Below, piece after piece: positions 32,526 to 43,394 of a stretch of DNA of 64,000 nucleotides; the stretch's first letter is position 1; each line of letters opens with the position of its first letter. The stretch comes from Rhizomys pruinosus (Eukaryota; Chordata; Mammalia; Rodentia; Spalacidae). The stretch is taken from NCBI GenBank assembly GCA_009823505.1, contig VZQC01006589.1, forward strand, positions 3,153,671-3,217,670, in the 5' to 3' direction. The position numbers and the translations under genes are program-made. The notes beneath the pieces are model-generated. The model was not told the DNA's origin. It saw only the letters and a list, made by a program, of their open reading frames with translations, and ran no database searches.

Positions 32526-32621
32526 CTAGAACTACTTAAGAAAAGAGAGAAATCTTTCCCTCTTTTTGTTTGGATGCCTTTATCTACCTTCTGTATACTA
32601 AGCCAAAGGAATACTTTTTAA

Positions 32622-32819
32622 AATTTTATTTTACATGTATGAGTGTACTGTCTGCATGTAAGTAGGTGTACCCATGTCATGCAGTACTGTGGAGGTCAGA
32701 AGAGGGTGTTGGGTTTCCTTAAAGACGGTTCTTGGCCACCATGTGGGTGCTGGGAATTAAACCCGGGTCCTCTGCAAGAGCAGTCGGTGCTCTTAACCAC
32801 TGAGCCATCTCTCCAGCCC
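32622..32819 (-). mobile_element. B2 SINE, partly deleted
   Basis: Antisense B2 lacking part of the CCCTGGAACTGG block. Target duplication AAAGGAATACTTTTTAAAA (about 32604) and AAAGGAATATTTTTTAAAA (about 32820). Confidence 0.92.
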
Positions 32820-32859
32820 CAAAGGAATATTTTTTAAAAAATCTTTTTTTTTTTTTTTT

Positions 32860-33070
32860 TTGGCAAGGTTTAGCATAACCCAGACTGATTTCTAACTCAG
32901 TAGGGAGATGAGAATTATCTTGAACTTTTGATCCTCCTGCCTTTACTTCAGAAGTGCTAGGATTACCAATGTGTACTCCATGTCCAGTTTCATGTGGTGC
33001 TGGGGATTGAACCTAGGGCTTTGTTTATGCCAAGCAAACACTCTACCCACTGAGCCATATCCTCAGACCC
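32860..33070 (-). mobile_element. B4 (ID-B1 fusion) SINE
   Basis: Antisense B1-like part (AAGTGCTAGGATTACCAATG) followed by antisense ID part (GTGCTGGGGATTGAACCTAG ... CTGAGCCATATCCTCAG). Confidence 0.82.
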
Positions 33071-33412
33071 CAAAGATGTGATCTATGGAGACAGTGATCC
33101 ACAGAGGAGGGCCTGAAAATCAGCGTGGGCTCTTGTCAGACTTGGCATCAGGATCTGGTCAAAGCTCCAGTTTCACATCCTGGACTTGGGGATGTGGAAG
33201 TGGGGAGTTTTATTTTTTTTTTGCCACATAAGCATGATGCTCAATCTTGCTGATGGTATCAAGCGCAGCCCATGGGAAAAAAGGAAGTCATACTTTCAAC
33301 AGAAGCACTCTCAGGATATCTGACTGTCTGTGAATGGTACTGGTTTGTATCTTTCTCCCAGTGGGTCAGTGGCAAAAGCTGTCTGGCAGAGAACCCATCC
33401 AGAACTTTCCAG

Positions 33413-33665
33413 TCAGGTGCTGGGGAATGGCTCAGTTGGTAAAGTGCTTCCTAAGATGCACAAGGCCCTGGGTTCCATCGCAGCACCCCATCATCCTTGC
33501 AAAGTGTCACACACCTCTCATCCCGGCACTCGGGAATTAGAAACAGGAGGAGCAGAAGTTGAAGGCCATCCTTAGCTGTGTAGGGAGTTTGCGGCCAGCC
33601 TGGGCTAAAGATGCTGTCTCAAGCAACCAAAACCAAACCAAACCAAACCAAAAAAACAAAACAGC
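33413..33665 (+). mobile_element. B4 (ID-B1 fusion) SINE
   Basis: GTGCTGGGGAATGGCTCAGT ... GGCCCTGGGTTCCATCGCAG, then B1-like TCATCCCGGCACTCGGGAAT ... GCCAGCCTGGGCTAAAGATG and an (AACCA)n tail. Confidence 0.82.
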
Positions 33666-33794
33666 AACAAAAAGAACTTTCTAGTCAGCAAGTATTTGTT
33701 CTTGAACACTTCCATGCTAAGCACTTCCTGTTCACATCTTAACATATAGGTTTGTAGGTCAAGAGTCAACACATGTAAATGGAGGTAAAAATTT

Positions 33795-34050
33795 CTTTTA
33801 TTTTTATTATTTATTAATTTGAGTGTACATATGTGTATGTGGATGTATATGTGTGTGAGAGTGTGTGGTATATTCACACATGTATGATGTGTACAGAGGA
33901 CGGAGGTCATTGGGTGTCCTGTTCTATCATTTCCTGCTTCATTCCCTTGAGGCGGTCTCTTTCACTGAACCTGGAACTAGGCTGGGGCCCAGCAAGGCTC
34001 AGCGACCCTCCTGTCTCTATCCACTGTTCTCTTGTCATTACAGACAGTAA
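33795..34050 (-). mobile_element. RSINE1-type SINE, diverged
   Basis: Antisense: TG-rich tail, CGGAGGTCATTGGGTGTCC, GGCGGTCTCTTTCACTGAAC and TCAGCGACCCTCCTGTCTC. Confidence 0.65.
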
Positions 34051-35599
34051 CCATGTGAGCAATAAACTTCAGGCAATTTGGCCATCTTCATCAGAAGCTT
34101 AGGACACAGTGAGGGGCCTCTATGGTCTGGGTCAGGGATGCTGTGTCTACCGTGTCATTCGAGGAGCCCATCTTCAGCAGGGGTCAGGGTCATTTTCCAT
34201 ACATCCTACTGGAAGCTTGTGTTTTGGCCTCGGAAGCTAATCACACTAGAGATGCCACCTGTGGGAGACCCTGAGTCCCCCTGGCGTGGCTCTCTAGTGT
34301 TTGTTTTGTTGCTGGGTGGAATCCCTGAAGAAACTTCAGTGTGCATTTGTGCTTAGTGTGGAGTGTCTACTAGGAAGCTGAGATTGGCAGCTGGATGAGG
34401 TACCTCTGTCAGCATGCACCCTGGCTCCCCAGTCCACAAAGAGAAATGGTTTGGGGCCCTTTAAATCAAAGGGCAGAGAAAGAAAGAGAGAAAAAAACAA
34501 ACTATGATTACACTTTTCCAAGCTTGCTAATATGTATATGATAAGGTCAATGATTTAGAAGGGAGAAAAAAAAATCCATTAATAACAGGTTCTTCTGGGC
34601 CTGGATCCTGGACAGAGTAGGCATTGTGTGTGGGGAACTAGAGGAAGAAATCAGAAACGAATCTAGGCAACAGGATCACTTTTCTTTGGCCCTGACTTGT
34701 ATTATTTCTGTTGGAGAAATTGTGAGATCGGAGCCCAGACTCCCCCCGTGTTACCTCTAACTCATTCCTCCTTGAGGTAACCAAGAAAAGTGTTGATTTT
34801 AAGATCCTTGTGTGCTTTTCTCAATTTGAGAGCCCCCTGGGCATGTCGTGGCGGCCCCTGTGATCTTTCCATGGCCCGAACAGACGCTGCATATAAACCT
34901 GGTCAAGCAGAGGTTTCCCACAGTTTCTGGTTTCCATTTAGGGTTATTAGCACCGTGCAGACTTATCTTCCTGGCTTTATAGTATAATGGTCTGCAGATG
35001 TCAGTGGATAACTTAAGCCTGCATCGCCACCCTCAAATAGACCACCCTTTGGTCTCCCCAAGTCCCAGCTTCAGGATACGTAAGAAACGCACGGTCACGA
35101 CAAAGTGCTGCTGGGATTCTTAGCCTTCGGAGCTGAGATGTGCTGCTTCAAAGTGTGGCTTTTACACAGATATATCTACATATACAGGTTTGTTTAGACA
35201 GAGCCACGTGGGATGTGAGGCTTGGCCTGTTAGCAGGCAGTGTTTCTCCAGCACTGCCTGAAGCCATCTGAGCTGCACTTTGATGCACACACGTTTCCTG
35301 TTGGATTCTTTAACTGAAGATGGCAAGCAGCCCTCCTCTCAGAGCACTTCTGGGAGAACTCTTTGCAGTTATCAGCTGCTGAGGGCAGGGGCCACCCCTA
35401 TCTCCATCAGCAGATTCTGTGGAAACTCCCCCAGCTCCAGGCTGATGTCCCTGTAAGATGACTCAATAAGGAAAAGCAGGAGGAAAGAGAGGCAGAAGAA
35501 GCCCCTGAATGTCTGTGAACCTGGTTCTGCTGTGGGTTTCGCTCTAAGAGGTAGAAAGAAAGCATGTCTCTTGACATTCATCAGGAAACTATGTGGACC

Positions 35600-36363
35600 A
35601 GTTAGCTTCTGCTGTCTACTTGACACAAACTTAGAATCTCCTGGGACCTGGGAGCCTCAAGTGAAGAACTTCTCTGAACAGACTGGCTTGTGGGCCTATC
35701 TGTGAAGCATTTTCTTGATTCCTAATTGATGTAGTGGGCAGTGTCACTGTGAGTGGTGCCACCCCTAGACAGGAGGGCCTAGGCTGTATAAGGAGGCCTG
35801 AACTGAAGACCTTTGTTATGAATTATGGTGGGCAGTGACCCTGGAGTCTTCTAGTGAACATTCTACGTGTGTATACAAGTCTGCTATTAAGTGTCTTATA
35901 GCCCATTTCAAAATTCCAAGTCATTTGTAAATTCTGGATGACCGTTTTGCCCTCCTTAAATAAAAGCCTGTAGCTGAGGTCTATATCAAATGTTAGTTAG
36001 ATCTTTTTCTCCTTAGATAATCTCCTTTGAAAAACTTGCTGTGAGTTTGATGGCTAATTGTGTAGCAAGCTTGTTCATAATAGATTTTTTTTTTTATTCT
36101 TTAAGTATTGTGAGCATTTTTTACATGTCCATTTTTCAAATAAAATCTCTTAAAACTCAAAAAAAAAAAAAAAAAGGAAGGTAACTGAGCCAGTCAGAGG
36201 AAGCAAAGCTAGCAAGCAGCACCCCTCCATGTCTCTGCTTCGAGCTCCTCCCTTGGCTTCTCTCAGTGATGACTGTGACCCATAAGATGAAATAAACTCT
36301 TTTCTCCACAAGTTACTTTTGGTCATGGCATTTATCACAGCAACAGAAAGCAAACTAGAACAC
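35600..36363 (-). mobile_element. URR1-type relic split by a retrocopy
   Basis: Antisense copy: TTCTGCTGTCTACTTGACAC, ATGTAGTGGGCAGTGTCACT, GGAGGGCCTAGGCTGTATAA, an insertion at 35804-36176, then GAGCCAGTCAGAGGAAGCAA, AAGATGAAATAAACTCTTTT and CAGAAAGCAAACTAGAACAC. Confidence 0.8.
35804..36176 (+). pseudogene. Probable processed retrocopy of an mRNA 3' end, parent unknown
   Basis: This segment of about 370 bp interrupts the URR1 copy. It is not SINE- or L1-like and ends in a canonical AATAAA (36139-36144) followed 15 bases later by a run of about 17 A. AAGGAGGCCTGAACTGA before it and AAGGAAGGTAACTGA after the A-tail look like a diverged target duplication. This is the structure of an L1-mobilised mRNA 3' end, probably only 3' UTR, since there is no long ORF. 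A second AATAAA lies at 35959-35964. I cannot name the parent gene. Confidence 0.7.
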
Positions 36364-36529
36364 TGGATGGAGGGAAGTAGGAGCTGGTCAGATCTCAGAA
36401 AACAAGACTTCTGACTCAGAAGTTTGGTGTCTTTAAAAGGAACTGTCCCACACAAATTCATAGTGTTGGTAGGACAACGGTTGGCTATATGATAAGTATC
36501 ATTTAAAAATTTTTTTTTATGGGGCTGGA

Positions 36530-36733
36530 GAGATGACTCAGCACTGGACACTCTTACAGAGGACCCAGGTTTGGTTCCTAGCATCCACATGACAGCTAAC
36601 AGCCATCTGAAAATCCAGTTCTGGGGAATCTGATGCCCCCTTTTGGCCTCCATGGGCATTGTGCATGACAGGCGCACTTACATACTGGCAGATAAAACAC
36701 TCATACACATAAAATATAAAGTAAATTAAAAAT
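36530..36733 (+). mobile_element. B3/B2-type SINE
   Basis: GGGGCTGGAGAGATGACTCA, CCAGGTTTGGTTCCTAGCAT and tail ACACTCATACACATAAAATA. Confidence 0.88.
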
Positions 36734-36775
36734 TTTAAGTTTTAATTTAGTTATTTAGTTAGTTATTTTGGGGCT

Positions 36776-36914
36776 TTTTGAGACAGAGTCTCCCTATAGT
36801 CCCAGCAGGCCTGGAACTCACCACATAGTCCAGGCTGGCCTCAGTATTACAAAGATTCTCCTGCCTCTGCCTACCCATTGCTAAGATTAAAGGTGTGTGC
36901 CATTAGGCCTGGTT
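36776..36914 (-). mobile_element. B1 SINE
   Basis: Antisense B1: TTTTTGAGACAGAGTCTCCC ... CATAGTCCAGGCTGGCCTCA ... CTAAGATTAAAGGTGTGTGC. Confidence 0.9.
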
Positions 36915-36929
36915 AAGTTTTTATTTAGT

Positions 36930-37131
36930 TTTATTTTTAATTATGTGTGTCTGTGTATAGGTATGTGTACATGAGTGCAGTGCCACCAGAGACCAGGAGA
37001 GGGCATCAGATTCCTTGGAGCTGGAGTTATAGGCAGTTGTGAGCCACAAGATGTAGATACTGGGATGGGAACTCATGTCCTCTGCAAGAGAAATACATGC
37101 TCCTAACTTCTGGGCCATCTCTCCAACCCCA
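36930..37131 (-). mobile_element. B3 SINE
   Basis: Antisense B3: GGGCATCAGATTCCTTGGAG, TTATAGGCAGTTGTGAGCCA and TGGGCCATCTCTCCAACCCC. Confidence 0.88.
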
Positions 37132-37141
37132 AATTCTTTTT

Positions 37142-37345
37142 AGAAATGTGTGTATGTGAGTATATGTGTCTGAACAAGGGTGGAGGACAGTCCTGAGGAA
37201 CACATCTACCTTCTTTGAGACTGTCTGTCTTATTGGTTGGGAGCCTACCAATTAAGGTAGTTTAAAACTAGCTGCCTCAGTGATCCTCCTGACTCTGTCT
37301 CCCCAGAGCTGGGATTACAAGCATATGTCACAACATCAGACAGCC
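37142..37345 (-). mobile_element. RSINE1-type SINE
   Basis: Antisense: TGTGTGTATGTGAGTATATG, GAGGACAGTCCTGAGGAACA and GTCTCCCCAGAGCTGGGATT. Confidence 0.75.
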
Positions 37346-37522
37346 TCGTTGGCTGGCTGGAGGGGAAGTTTTCACATGACCATCGTTCTAGCTGGCTATT
37401 ACTTACCTGTGTATCTTAGGAGAGAAGAGTTCAGTAGCTAGGACTTACTTGAGTAGAGAATCAGAAGGTAAAGATGCTTTCGGAATTTCAACCAGCTGTA
37501 CCTAGATGAAAACAATGGAAGA

Positions 37523-38012
37523 CAAGGGTTGGGGAGATGGTATGGTCAAGAAAGTACTTGCACAGAAGCACGAGAACCTGAGTCTGATTCCCAAAGGCAC
37601 ATAAAAAAGACACCTAAAAATCCAGATGTGGTACACACTTGTAACCCCAGCTCTGGGGGAGTAGAGACAGGAGGCTGGGTTTGCTGGCCAGCCTAGCCTC
37701 CTTAGCAAGTTTCGTGACTGTGAGAGACCCTATCTAATTCTTTTTTTTTTACAGAAGTGTTTCCTTGTAGCCCCAGCTGGCCTGGAACTTACTATACAGA
37801 CCAGGTTGGCTTTTAGCTTAGAGATCTGTCTGCCTCGGCCTCCCCTGAGTGGGAGTGCTGGGATTAAAGGCATGCACTACCATGCCTGGCTCTTTTTTTT
37901 TTTTTTTTTCCCCAAAGTTGGTCAGCATCTGAGAACAACACCCAAGATAGTCCTCTGGCCTCCACATGCACATACACATACACATACACACACATGCTCA
38001 CACATGTAAACA
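37523..38012 (+). mobile_element. RSINE1-type SINE split by a B1
   Basis: The left part (37523-37738) has GGGTTGGGGAGATGGTATGG ... GCCAGCCTAGCCTCCTTAGC. The right part resumes at about 37908 with AACACCCAAGATAGTCCTCT and GGCCTCCACATGCACATACA. Confidence 0.78.
37740..37905 (-). mobile_element. B1 SINE nested in the RSINE1-type copy
   Basis: Antisense B1: TTGTAGCCCCAGCTGGCCTG ... GTGCTGGGATTAAAGGCATG ... ACCATGCCTGGCTC. Confidence 0.9.
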
Positions 38013-38332
38013 CACGCATACAAAAAAGGAAAGAGAAAAGAAATGGAAGTCAGCCTATATGTCAAAACATCATATAAGTCTCATGGACATTTTAACATTA
38101 AACTTAGTTAGATTTTTAAATGATGACATCTGGCCAAGGCTATTACTACCAAGGGGGTGTGTGGTCTTCAACTTCCTCATGAAGACCCTCTGATCAAATC
38201 CAGCCTGGAATTTCTTTCCTTTCAATGGCTTAAGTCCTGGTGCCCTGGGGAAGCTGGGTTCAAGTAGTTCCAGGTTCTTTTTTGTGACTCCATCCTTTTC
38301 CTGTGACTCCACTTCCCTATTGTCTGTTTCAG

Positions 38333-38423
38333 AGACTGTCTGGAAGGAAGATAAACCCAGTCCTGCGGATGTTTGGGCAGTCTATATCAGGAGGCATTGA
38401 TATGGATGGAAATGGCTATCCTG
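38333..38423 (+). CDS. Itga9: Itga9 internal exon 8 of 10 in window (Ca2+-binding blade)
   Basis: This 91-bp exon has 30 codons plus one base: RLSGRKINPVLRMFGQSISG, then GIDMDGNGYP and the first base of Asp. MFGQSISG is the FG-GAP strand and DMDGNGYP|D the third visible cation loop, completed by the next exon. This is the final propeller blade before the thigh domain. The acceptor is GTCTGTTTCAG (ends 38332) and the donor GTAAGC at 38424. Phase 0 enters and phase 1 leaves. The frame is intact with a close match to alpha-9 (human KLSGQK versus RLSGRK here, from memory). Confidence 0.98.
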
Positions 38424-38609
38424 GTAAGCTGTTGTTCCCGAAAGTCATGTAAGATAAGTGAAGATAGGTGTGTGACACAGGGCCATTCTCAGTCTGGTTA
38501 GCAGTTGTTACTTCCAGTTGCTTTACATCAGAATGGGGGTTTTGCCTCATGGTTGATTTTAAGGTAAAATAGTGTTGAAGTTTATATTTGAGTTTTAAAA
38601 TAACGTACT

Positions 38610-38833
38610 GAGGGCTCCGGATGTGGGTCAGTTGGGAGAGTGCTTGTCTAACGTGCTCCAAAACCTTGGGTTCAGTCCCTGCACTGTGTAAACCATGCAT
38701 GGCAGTATGCATACATAATACCAGGAAGACTAGAAAATCAAGGCCAGCCTTGGTTAATAGAAAGTTTGAGGCCAGCCAAGGCTACATGAGACTTCATCTC
38801 AAAAATGCTCTTACCCCTGACCAAAAATAAAAA
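38610..38833 (+). mobile_element. B4 (ID-B1 fusion) SINE
   Basis: CGGATGTGGGTCAGTTGGGA ... CCTTGGGTTCAGTCCCTGCA, then B1-like AGGCCAGCCAAGGCTACATG. Confidence 0.75.
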
Positions 38834-38847
38834 TAAATGATCTACTT

Positions 38848-38992
38848 TTTTTTTGGAGACAGGGCTTCCTTGTAGCCCCAGCTGGCCTGGAACTCTCTAT
38901 GTAGATCAGGCTGGCCTCCATCTCACAGAGATCTGCCTGCCTCTGCCTCCTGAGTGTTGGGATTAAAGGTGCATGCCACTATGTCCTGTGCC
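38848..38992 (-). mobile_element. B1 SINE
   Basis: Antisense B1: TTGGAGACAGGGCTTCCTTG ... GAGTGTTGGGATTAAAGGTG. Confidence 0.93.
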
Positions 38993-39002
38993 TGTTTTTT
39001 TT

Positions 39003-39207
39003 TAATTCATGTATTTTTATTTTGTGTATATGGGTGTTTGCCTGCATGTAATGTACGTGCACCATGCATGTACAGTATCCACAGAGGAGGGTGTCAGATC
39101 CCCTGGAACTGAAATTATAGGTGTCATAAGCTATCGTGTGGGTGCTGGGAACTGAACCTGGGTCCTTTGCAGGAGCAGCTAGCACTCAAGCCATCTCTCC
39201 AGCTTCT
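39003..39207 (-). mobile_element. B3 SINE
   Basis: Antisense B3: TATATGGGTGTTTGCCTGCA ... CAGATCCCCTGGAACTGAAA ... CAAGCCATCTCTCCAGC. Confidence 0.9.
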
Positions 39208-39732
39208 ACTGTGGTGGGTTTTAAGAACTGAGAATGTAGATTTTTAGTGACTTCTATGGCAGTATTCTAATGAAGAAAATAAAACCCCTTGCCTCATTTG
39301 AGGTGGTAGATCATGAAGCCTCATTGTTTTCTTTTTTTATATATTTAATTATAATCAAGGGATTTTTTTGACTCCCCAAAGGGAACAGTCCCCCCCCCTT
39401 CACCCTGAGAGAAACATTTGGGTAAGTAGGAAAGCTGTGTTCTCTTGTTGACAGACTGCTGGCCTTCCCTGTTCAGGCCTGGCTAGCATGTCATCTTCCT
39501 GCACTGTGGTCACTGAGGTGGACCGAATCAACATGTACAGTTACAAAAAAAACCTCAACCCCCAAGTAGTGCCTGGTTTAGGTCAAATTGAGTAGGTGGT
39601 GAATTAATGGGTTTATGGTGCGATGAGGAAGCAAAGATCAACATTTGGAAATGTCTATAATCAACACAGAACTGGAAAACATTTCCTGAAATAATCAGCC
39701 ATCTTACTTTTGAGATATGTTTTGTTCATTTA

Positions 39733-39871
39733 TTTTTCGAGACAAGTTCACTTATATAGCCTAGCTGGCCTCAAACTCAATTATGTAGCAGAGAATGGCC
39801 TAAAACTCCTGATCTTCCTGCCTCCACCTGCTGAGTGCTAGGATTATAGGCATTACCACCATGTCCAGCTG
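39733..39871 (-). mobile_element. B1 SINE, old
   Basis: Antisense B1: TTATTTTTCGAGACAAGTTC ... GAGTGCTAGGATTATAGGCA ... CACCATGTCCAGCT. Confidence 0.85.
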
Positions 39872-40555
39872 AGAAAATATTTCTTTCCCCTTAAAAATCT
39901 ATGAAAACTGACTCCTGTGTGAGGGCACTAAATTTTGTGTTTTCCCATAGTCAGAGAATTTATATATCCTTCATACTTTAGAAAGTCAGAGGAGCAGAAA
40001 TGGAAAGGGACTAGGGCTGAAACTTTTGCCCTAGATCCTTAGGAGTCTTTCTGAGTTTGAGAAAGCAAGTCTTCTGGTGTAAAATTTGGGACTATCCCCC
40101 CAAAATACCTCTTGTGGATCTCATTGGTGATGCCCACTGGTAGATAGGGAGAAAGGAGGAGAACAAGGACCACTCCACCTTATGGACAAGGATGCAGAAC
40201 CACAGAACCATGAGCAGGAACTCGGGCCTCCCATGGCTCAGCTGCTTCTCTGTAAGTGTAGCGGGTGCAGACGTGTTCCCATTCCGAAATGGAGCAGAGT
40301 ATCATCTCTTATATTTTCATTAAGAGAAATGGCTTATTTGACACCAAATGTACGTCCCCTGGTGAGAGCATCATGTTTTTTCATTTAATAATGGACAAAT
40401 TTAGACTGTGTTATACTTACATGTTTGGTTCTGTGAATTAGTTTTGAAGTTTCAAGTAGGAGATTTATGTTAGGATGGAAGAGAAACAGAAAGCCTATAT
40501 TACATGAGTGAATACTTCCTAAATTAAAGCTATTTAGAAATAAATATTATTAAGA

Positions 40556-40632
40556 ACTGGGGGTGTAGCTCAATAGTAGAGCTCATGCTTCGTTTTTGTG
40601 AGGCTCTGGATTTGATATTCACATGGTTAAAA
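40556..40632 (+). mobile_element. ID SINE
   Basis: CTGGGGGTGTAGCTCAATAG ... GAGGCTCTGGATTTGATATT and an A-tail. Confidence 0.75.
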
Positions 40633-40644
40633 AAAAATTGCTAG

Positions 40645-41290
40645 GTAGGGCTGGAAAGATGGCTCACTCATTAAAAGTGCTTGCCCTGAAAGCATGACGA
40701 CCTGAGTTTGGTCCCCAGAGCCCACATTAATATATTATACATGTATATGTATAGTATAATCCCAGTAGTGCTGAAGAGACAGAGACAAGCAGATTCCTAG
40801 GGCTCACTAGTCATTATAGAAGAATCAATAAGCTCTGGGGCTGGAGAGATAGTCTAGCGGTTAAGAGCGCCAATTGCTCTTGCAGAGGACCTGGGTTCGA
40901 TCCCCAGCAACCACATGGCGGCTAAAAACCATCTGTAACTCCAATTCCAGGAGAACGCCAGTTCCAGGGGAATCCAAGATCCAAGACCCTCTTCTGACCT
41001 CTGTGGCATTGCACAACACGGGTGCACAGACCTACATGCAGACAGTACATTCGTATACATACAAAAATAAATAAAATTAAAAAAAGCTTTATAGAATCAA
41101 CAAGCTCCATGTTCAGTGAGACTCTCTTTCAAAAAATAAGATAGAGAGTGATTGAGAAAGACACCTAACATTGACCCCTGGTCTCTACATGCACCTGCAC
41201 ATACATGTACCATACATGTACCAGCACACACATGTACTTCCCCCACATGAACACGTAATATATACACATACCCAATATATACATTCACGC
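40645..41290 (+). mobile_element. RSINE1-type SINE split by a young B2
   Basis: The left part (40645-40836) has GGGCTGGAAAGATGGCTCAC and GGTCCCCAGAGCCCACATTA. The right part (41089-41290) has GTGAGACTCTCTTTCAAAAA, GATAGAGAGTGATTGAGAAA and GACACCTAACATTGACCCC, with a CA-rich tail. Confidence 0.82.
40837..41086 (+). mobile_element. Young B2 SINE with the internal duplication
   Basis: GGGGCTGGAGAGATAGTCTAG ... CAATTCCAGGAGAACGCCAG, TTCCAGGGGAATCCAAGATC and tail AAATAAATAAAATTAAAAAA. The flanks ATCAATAAGCTC and ATCAACAAGCTC are the target duplication. Confidence 0.95.
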
Positions 41291-41440
41291 ACACACAGGA
41301 ATCACTGGCTGACCCAGTGGCTTGGCTTATATTTCTCCAATTATTTTCATGAACTCTCTAGATAAGGTATCTGATTTAAGATAGTCAATAGATATTTAAG
41401 ATGTTTAAAGAAAAAGATGTTTAAAGATGATTTAAAGCCA

Positions 41441-41562
41441 GCCATTGGAGGCATGTGCAGATGGATCTCTGTGAGTTTGTGAGTTCAAGGCCAGCCTGGT
41501 GTACATGGTGAGTTCCAAGACAGCCAGAGCTACAGGGAGACCCTGTCTTGAAAAAAAAAAAA
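41441..41562 (+). mobile_element. B1 SINE, 5'-truncated
   Basis: GCATGTGCAGATGGATCTCT ... CAAGGCCAGCCTGGTGTACA ... GAGACCCTGTCTTGAAAAAA. Confidence 0.9.
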
Positions 41563-41623
41563 GGTTTAATACCTATATTTAATGTCTAGCATGTATTTTA
41601 TGATTTAAATATTATAAAAATTT

Positions 41624-41865
41624 GGGGCTGGAGAGATGGCCTAGCGGTTGAGAGCGCCGACTGCTCTTACAGAGGACCCGGATTCGATCCCCAGCACCCA
41701 CATGGAGGCTGAGAACTGTCTGTAACTCCAGTTCCAGGAGGACTCCAGTTCCAGGGGAGTCCGAGACCCTCTTCTGACCTCCGCAGCATTGCATGACACA
41801 GGTGCACAAACCTACATGCAGACAATACATTCGTACACATAAATAAATAAAACATAAAAAAGAAA
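41624..41865 (+). mobile_element. Young B2 SINE with the internal duplication
   Basis: GGGGCTGGAGAGATGGCCTA ... CAGTTCCAGGAGGACTCCAG, TTCCAGGGGAGTCCGAGACC. Target duplication AAATATTATAAAAATTT / AAATATTATAAACATTT (41607-41623, 41866-41882). Confidence 0.96.
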
Positions 41866-42214
41866 AAATATTATAAACATTTGAAGACTTTAATTTTAAA
41901 AGGGATCCTTTCTATTTCTATAGATCAGGGAACATTGACAACTTTTGAAGAATGTCCCAGGGATTGCAATTCCTACTTTAAAAAACCACAAAGACCCTGA
42001 GGCCATACAGAATGAAAGATAAAAGGTGAAGATTCCTGTGGTTGACAGACCCTAGCGAGTGTCCCAAAAGCTAGTCTAGTTCTAAGTACCTCTCTTTTTA
42101 ATAAACTAATAATCATATAATAATAACACAATGTGAACTACGTATGTAAATTGATATGTGTTAATAATTACATAAAATATATACAAAATAAGATTAGTTT
42201 TTTTCAATATATAT

Positions 42215-42440
42215 TTTAATTGAATTTTTTTTATTGATGCTTTGTGTATTTCATACATCATTTTCCAATTCAGTTCATATATCTTGATCATATTTGGACC
42301 CTTTCCCTATTTTGCAGACTCCATAGCTCTGATTTAATGCATTCTGTCTTATATGTTAAGGCCTTTAGAATCAAATTGTGTCCCCTGATATTCCTTGTGT
42401 GAGTTTATCCACTGGAGCCTGGAAAATGAAGTTAATTTTA
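42215..42440 (-). mobile_element. LINE-1 3'-UTR fragment
   Basis: TTTCATACATCATTTTCCAA and the following ATGCATTCTGTCTTATATGT match, in order, the 3'-UTR start of the L1 copies at 8455 and 44592 on the minus strand. Confidence 0.7.
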
Positions 42441-42786
42441 ATTAGGTTTAGCTCAATATAGCCACTGTTTTATCATTTAATGTATAATCATCATAAACAT
42501 TATTAATGAGTTAATTTTTTTTTTTAATGAGTTAATTTTTAAAATTAGGTCTTTGAAAGCTGGTATGTATTTTACACTTCCAGCCACATGTTCAAGCCAC
42601 ATGTGGTTGCCTGCCGTTTGGGACCATGTGGTTCTCATTCTTATAAAAGTCATTACACAGTCAGCCAGCAACAGTAGGCAGGCTCTCTGACCACAAGGCT
42701 GGGCCTCGGTCACTGTAGAGCACGGTGCCAAGGGAAGCTGGGGATGATTTACACGAAGATCTGAAGCTGTGACTTCTCATTTTCAG

Positions 42787-42832
42787 ATGTTACCATTGGA
42801 GCCTTCCTGTCTGACAGCGTGGTTCTGCTCAG
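42787..42832 (+). CDS. Itga9: Itga9 internal exon 9 of 10 in window (46-bp micro-exon)
   Basis: This is a very short exon of 46 bp: two bases completing Asp, 14 codons VTIGAFLSDSVVLL and two bases of a split Arg (AG|G). It completes the DMDGNGYPD calcium loop and gives the last propeller strand (DVTIGAF...VVLLR) leading into the thigh domain. The acceptor is GACTTCTCATTTTCAG (ends 42786) and the donor GTGAGA at 42833. Phase 1 enters and phase 2 leaves. It is too short for ORF calling and was found by phase continuity with the flanking exons and by the expected peptide. Confidence 0.97.
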
Positions 42833-43394
42833 GTGAGATGCCTGGACATTTCTCCCAGGGTGGGATTCTGTGTGGGCGAGGAAGTGATCAAACCATCTGG
42901 CTCTCTGTCCTGGGCCAGGCCGAAGGTGCTGGGTACACAGAATGCTGCTCTTACCTTCTTGATCCTAATTATCACATCCCCATCACAGTGTTCCAGCATG
43001 TGAGCCTTGACTAGTGTATAGGTGGGAGCTGAGAGTTCCTCAAACTTCTTGGCAGGGATTGGAATGACCCAAGCCCTAACCCAAGGTCTATTTGTGTTTG
43101 GTCATGAGTAGCCCCTTTTGTTAATGTACAGTATAAGCACTGTTGTTTCCTTTTTTTTTCCAAAGCCAATTTTTCTTTTTCTTTCTTTTTTTTTTTTTTA
43201 AATGGGAAAGAGCCAATTTTTATCTGCCCTCTACAAAACATGTTAGTACAAGCTTGATGCACTGACTTTGAAAGGATTTCAAATGTAAAAAATTTTTTAA
43301 ATCAATTGTTTAAATGCCCCATTTGAAAGTTATTCCACTATATAAGTTAATTTTTTCATAATTATTAATACTATTCTTTTTTTCACATAAATTT

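Larger units (their letters stand above)
32063..38332 (+). other. Itga9: Itga9 intron, 6,270 bp
   Basis: The intron holds a B2, B4, RSINE1-type and B1 series, a URR1 copy interrupted by a probable processed retrocopy, a B3 pair and an RSINE1-type SINE split by a B1. The stretch 34100-35600 looks unique and includes no ORF of note. Confidence 0.88.
38424..42786 (+). other. Itga9: Itga9 intron, 4,363 bp
   Basis: The intron contains B4, B1, B3 and ID SINEs, an RSINE1-type SINE split by a young B2, a second young B2 with a clear target duplication and an L1 3'-UTR fragment. The stretch 39210-39715 and 39880-40550 looks unique. Confidence 0.88.
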
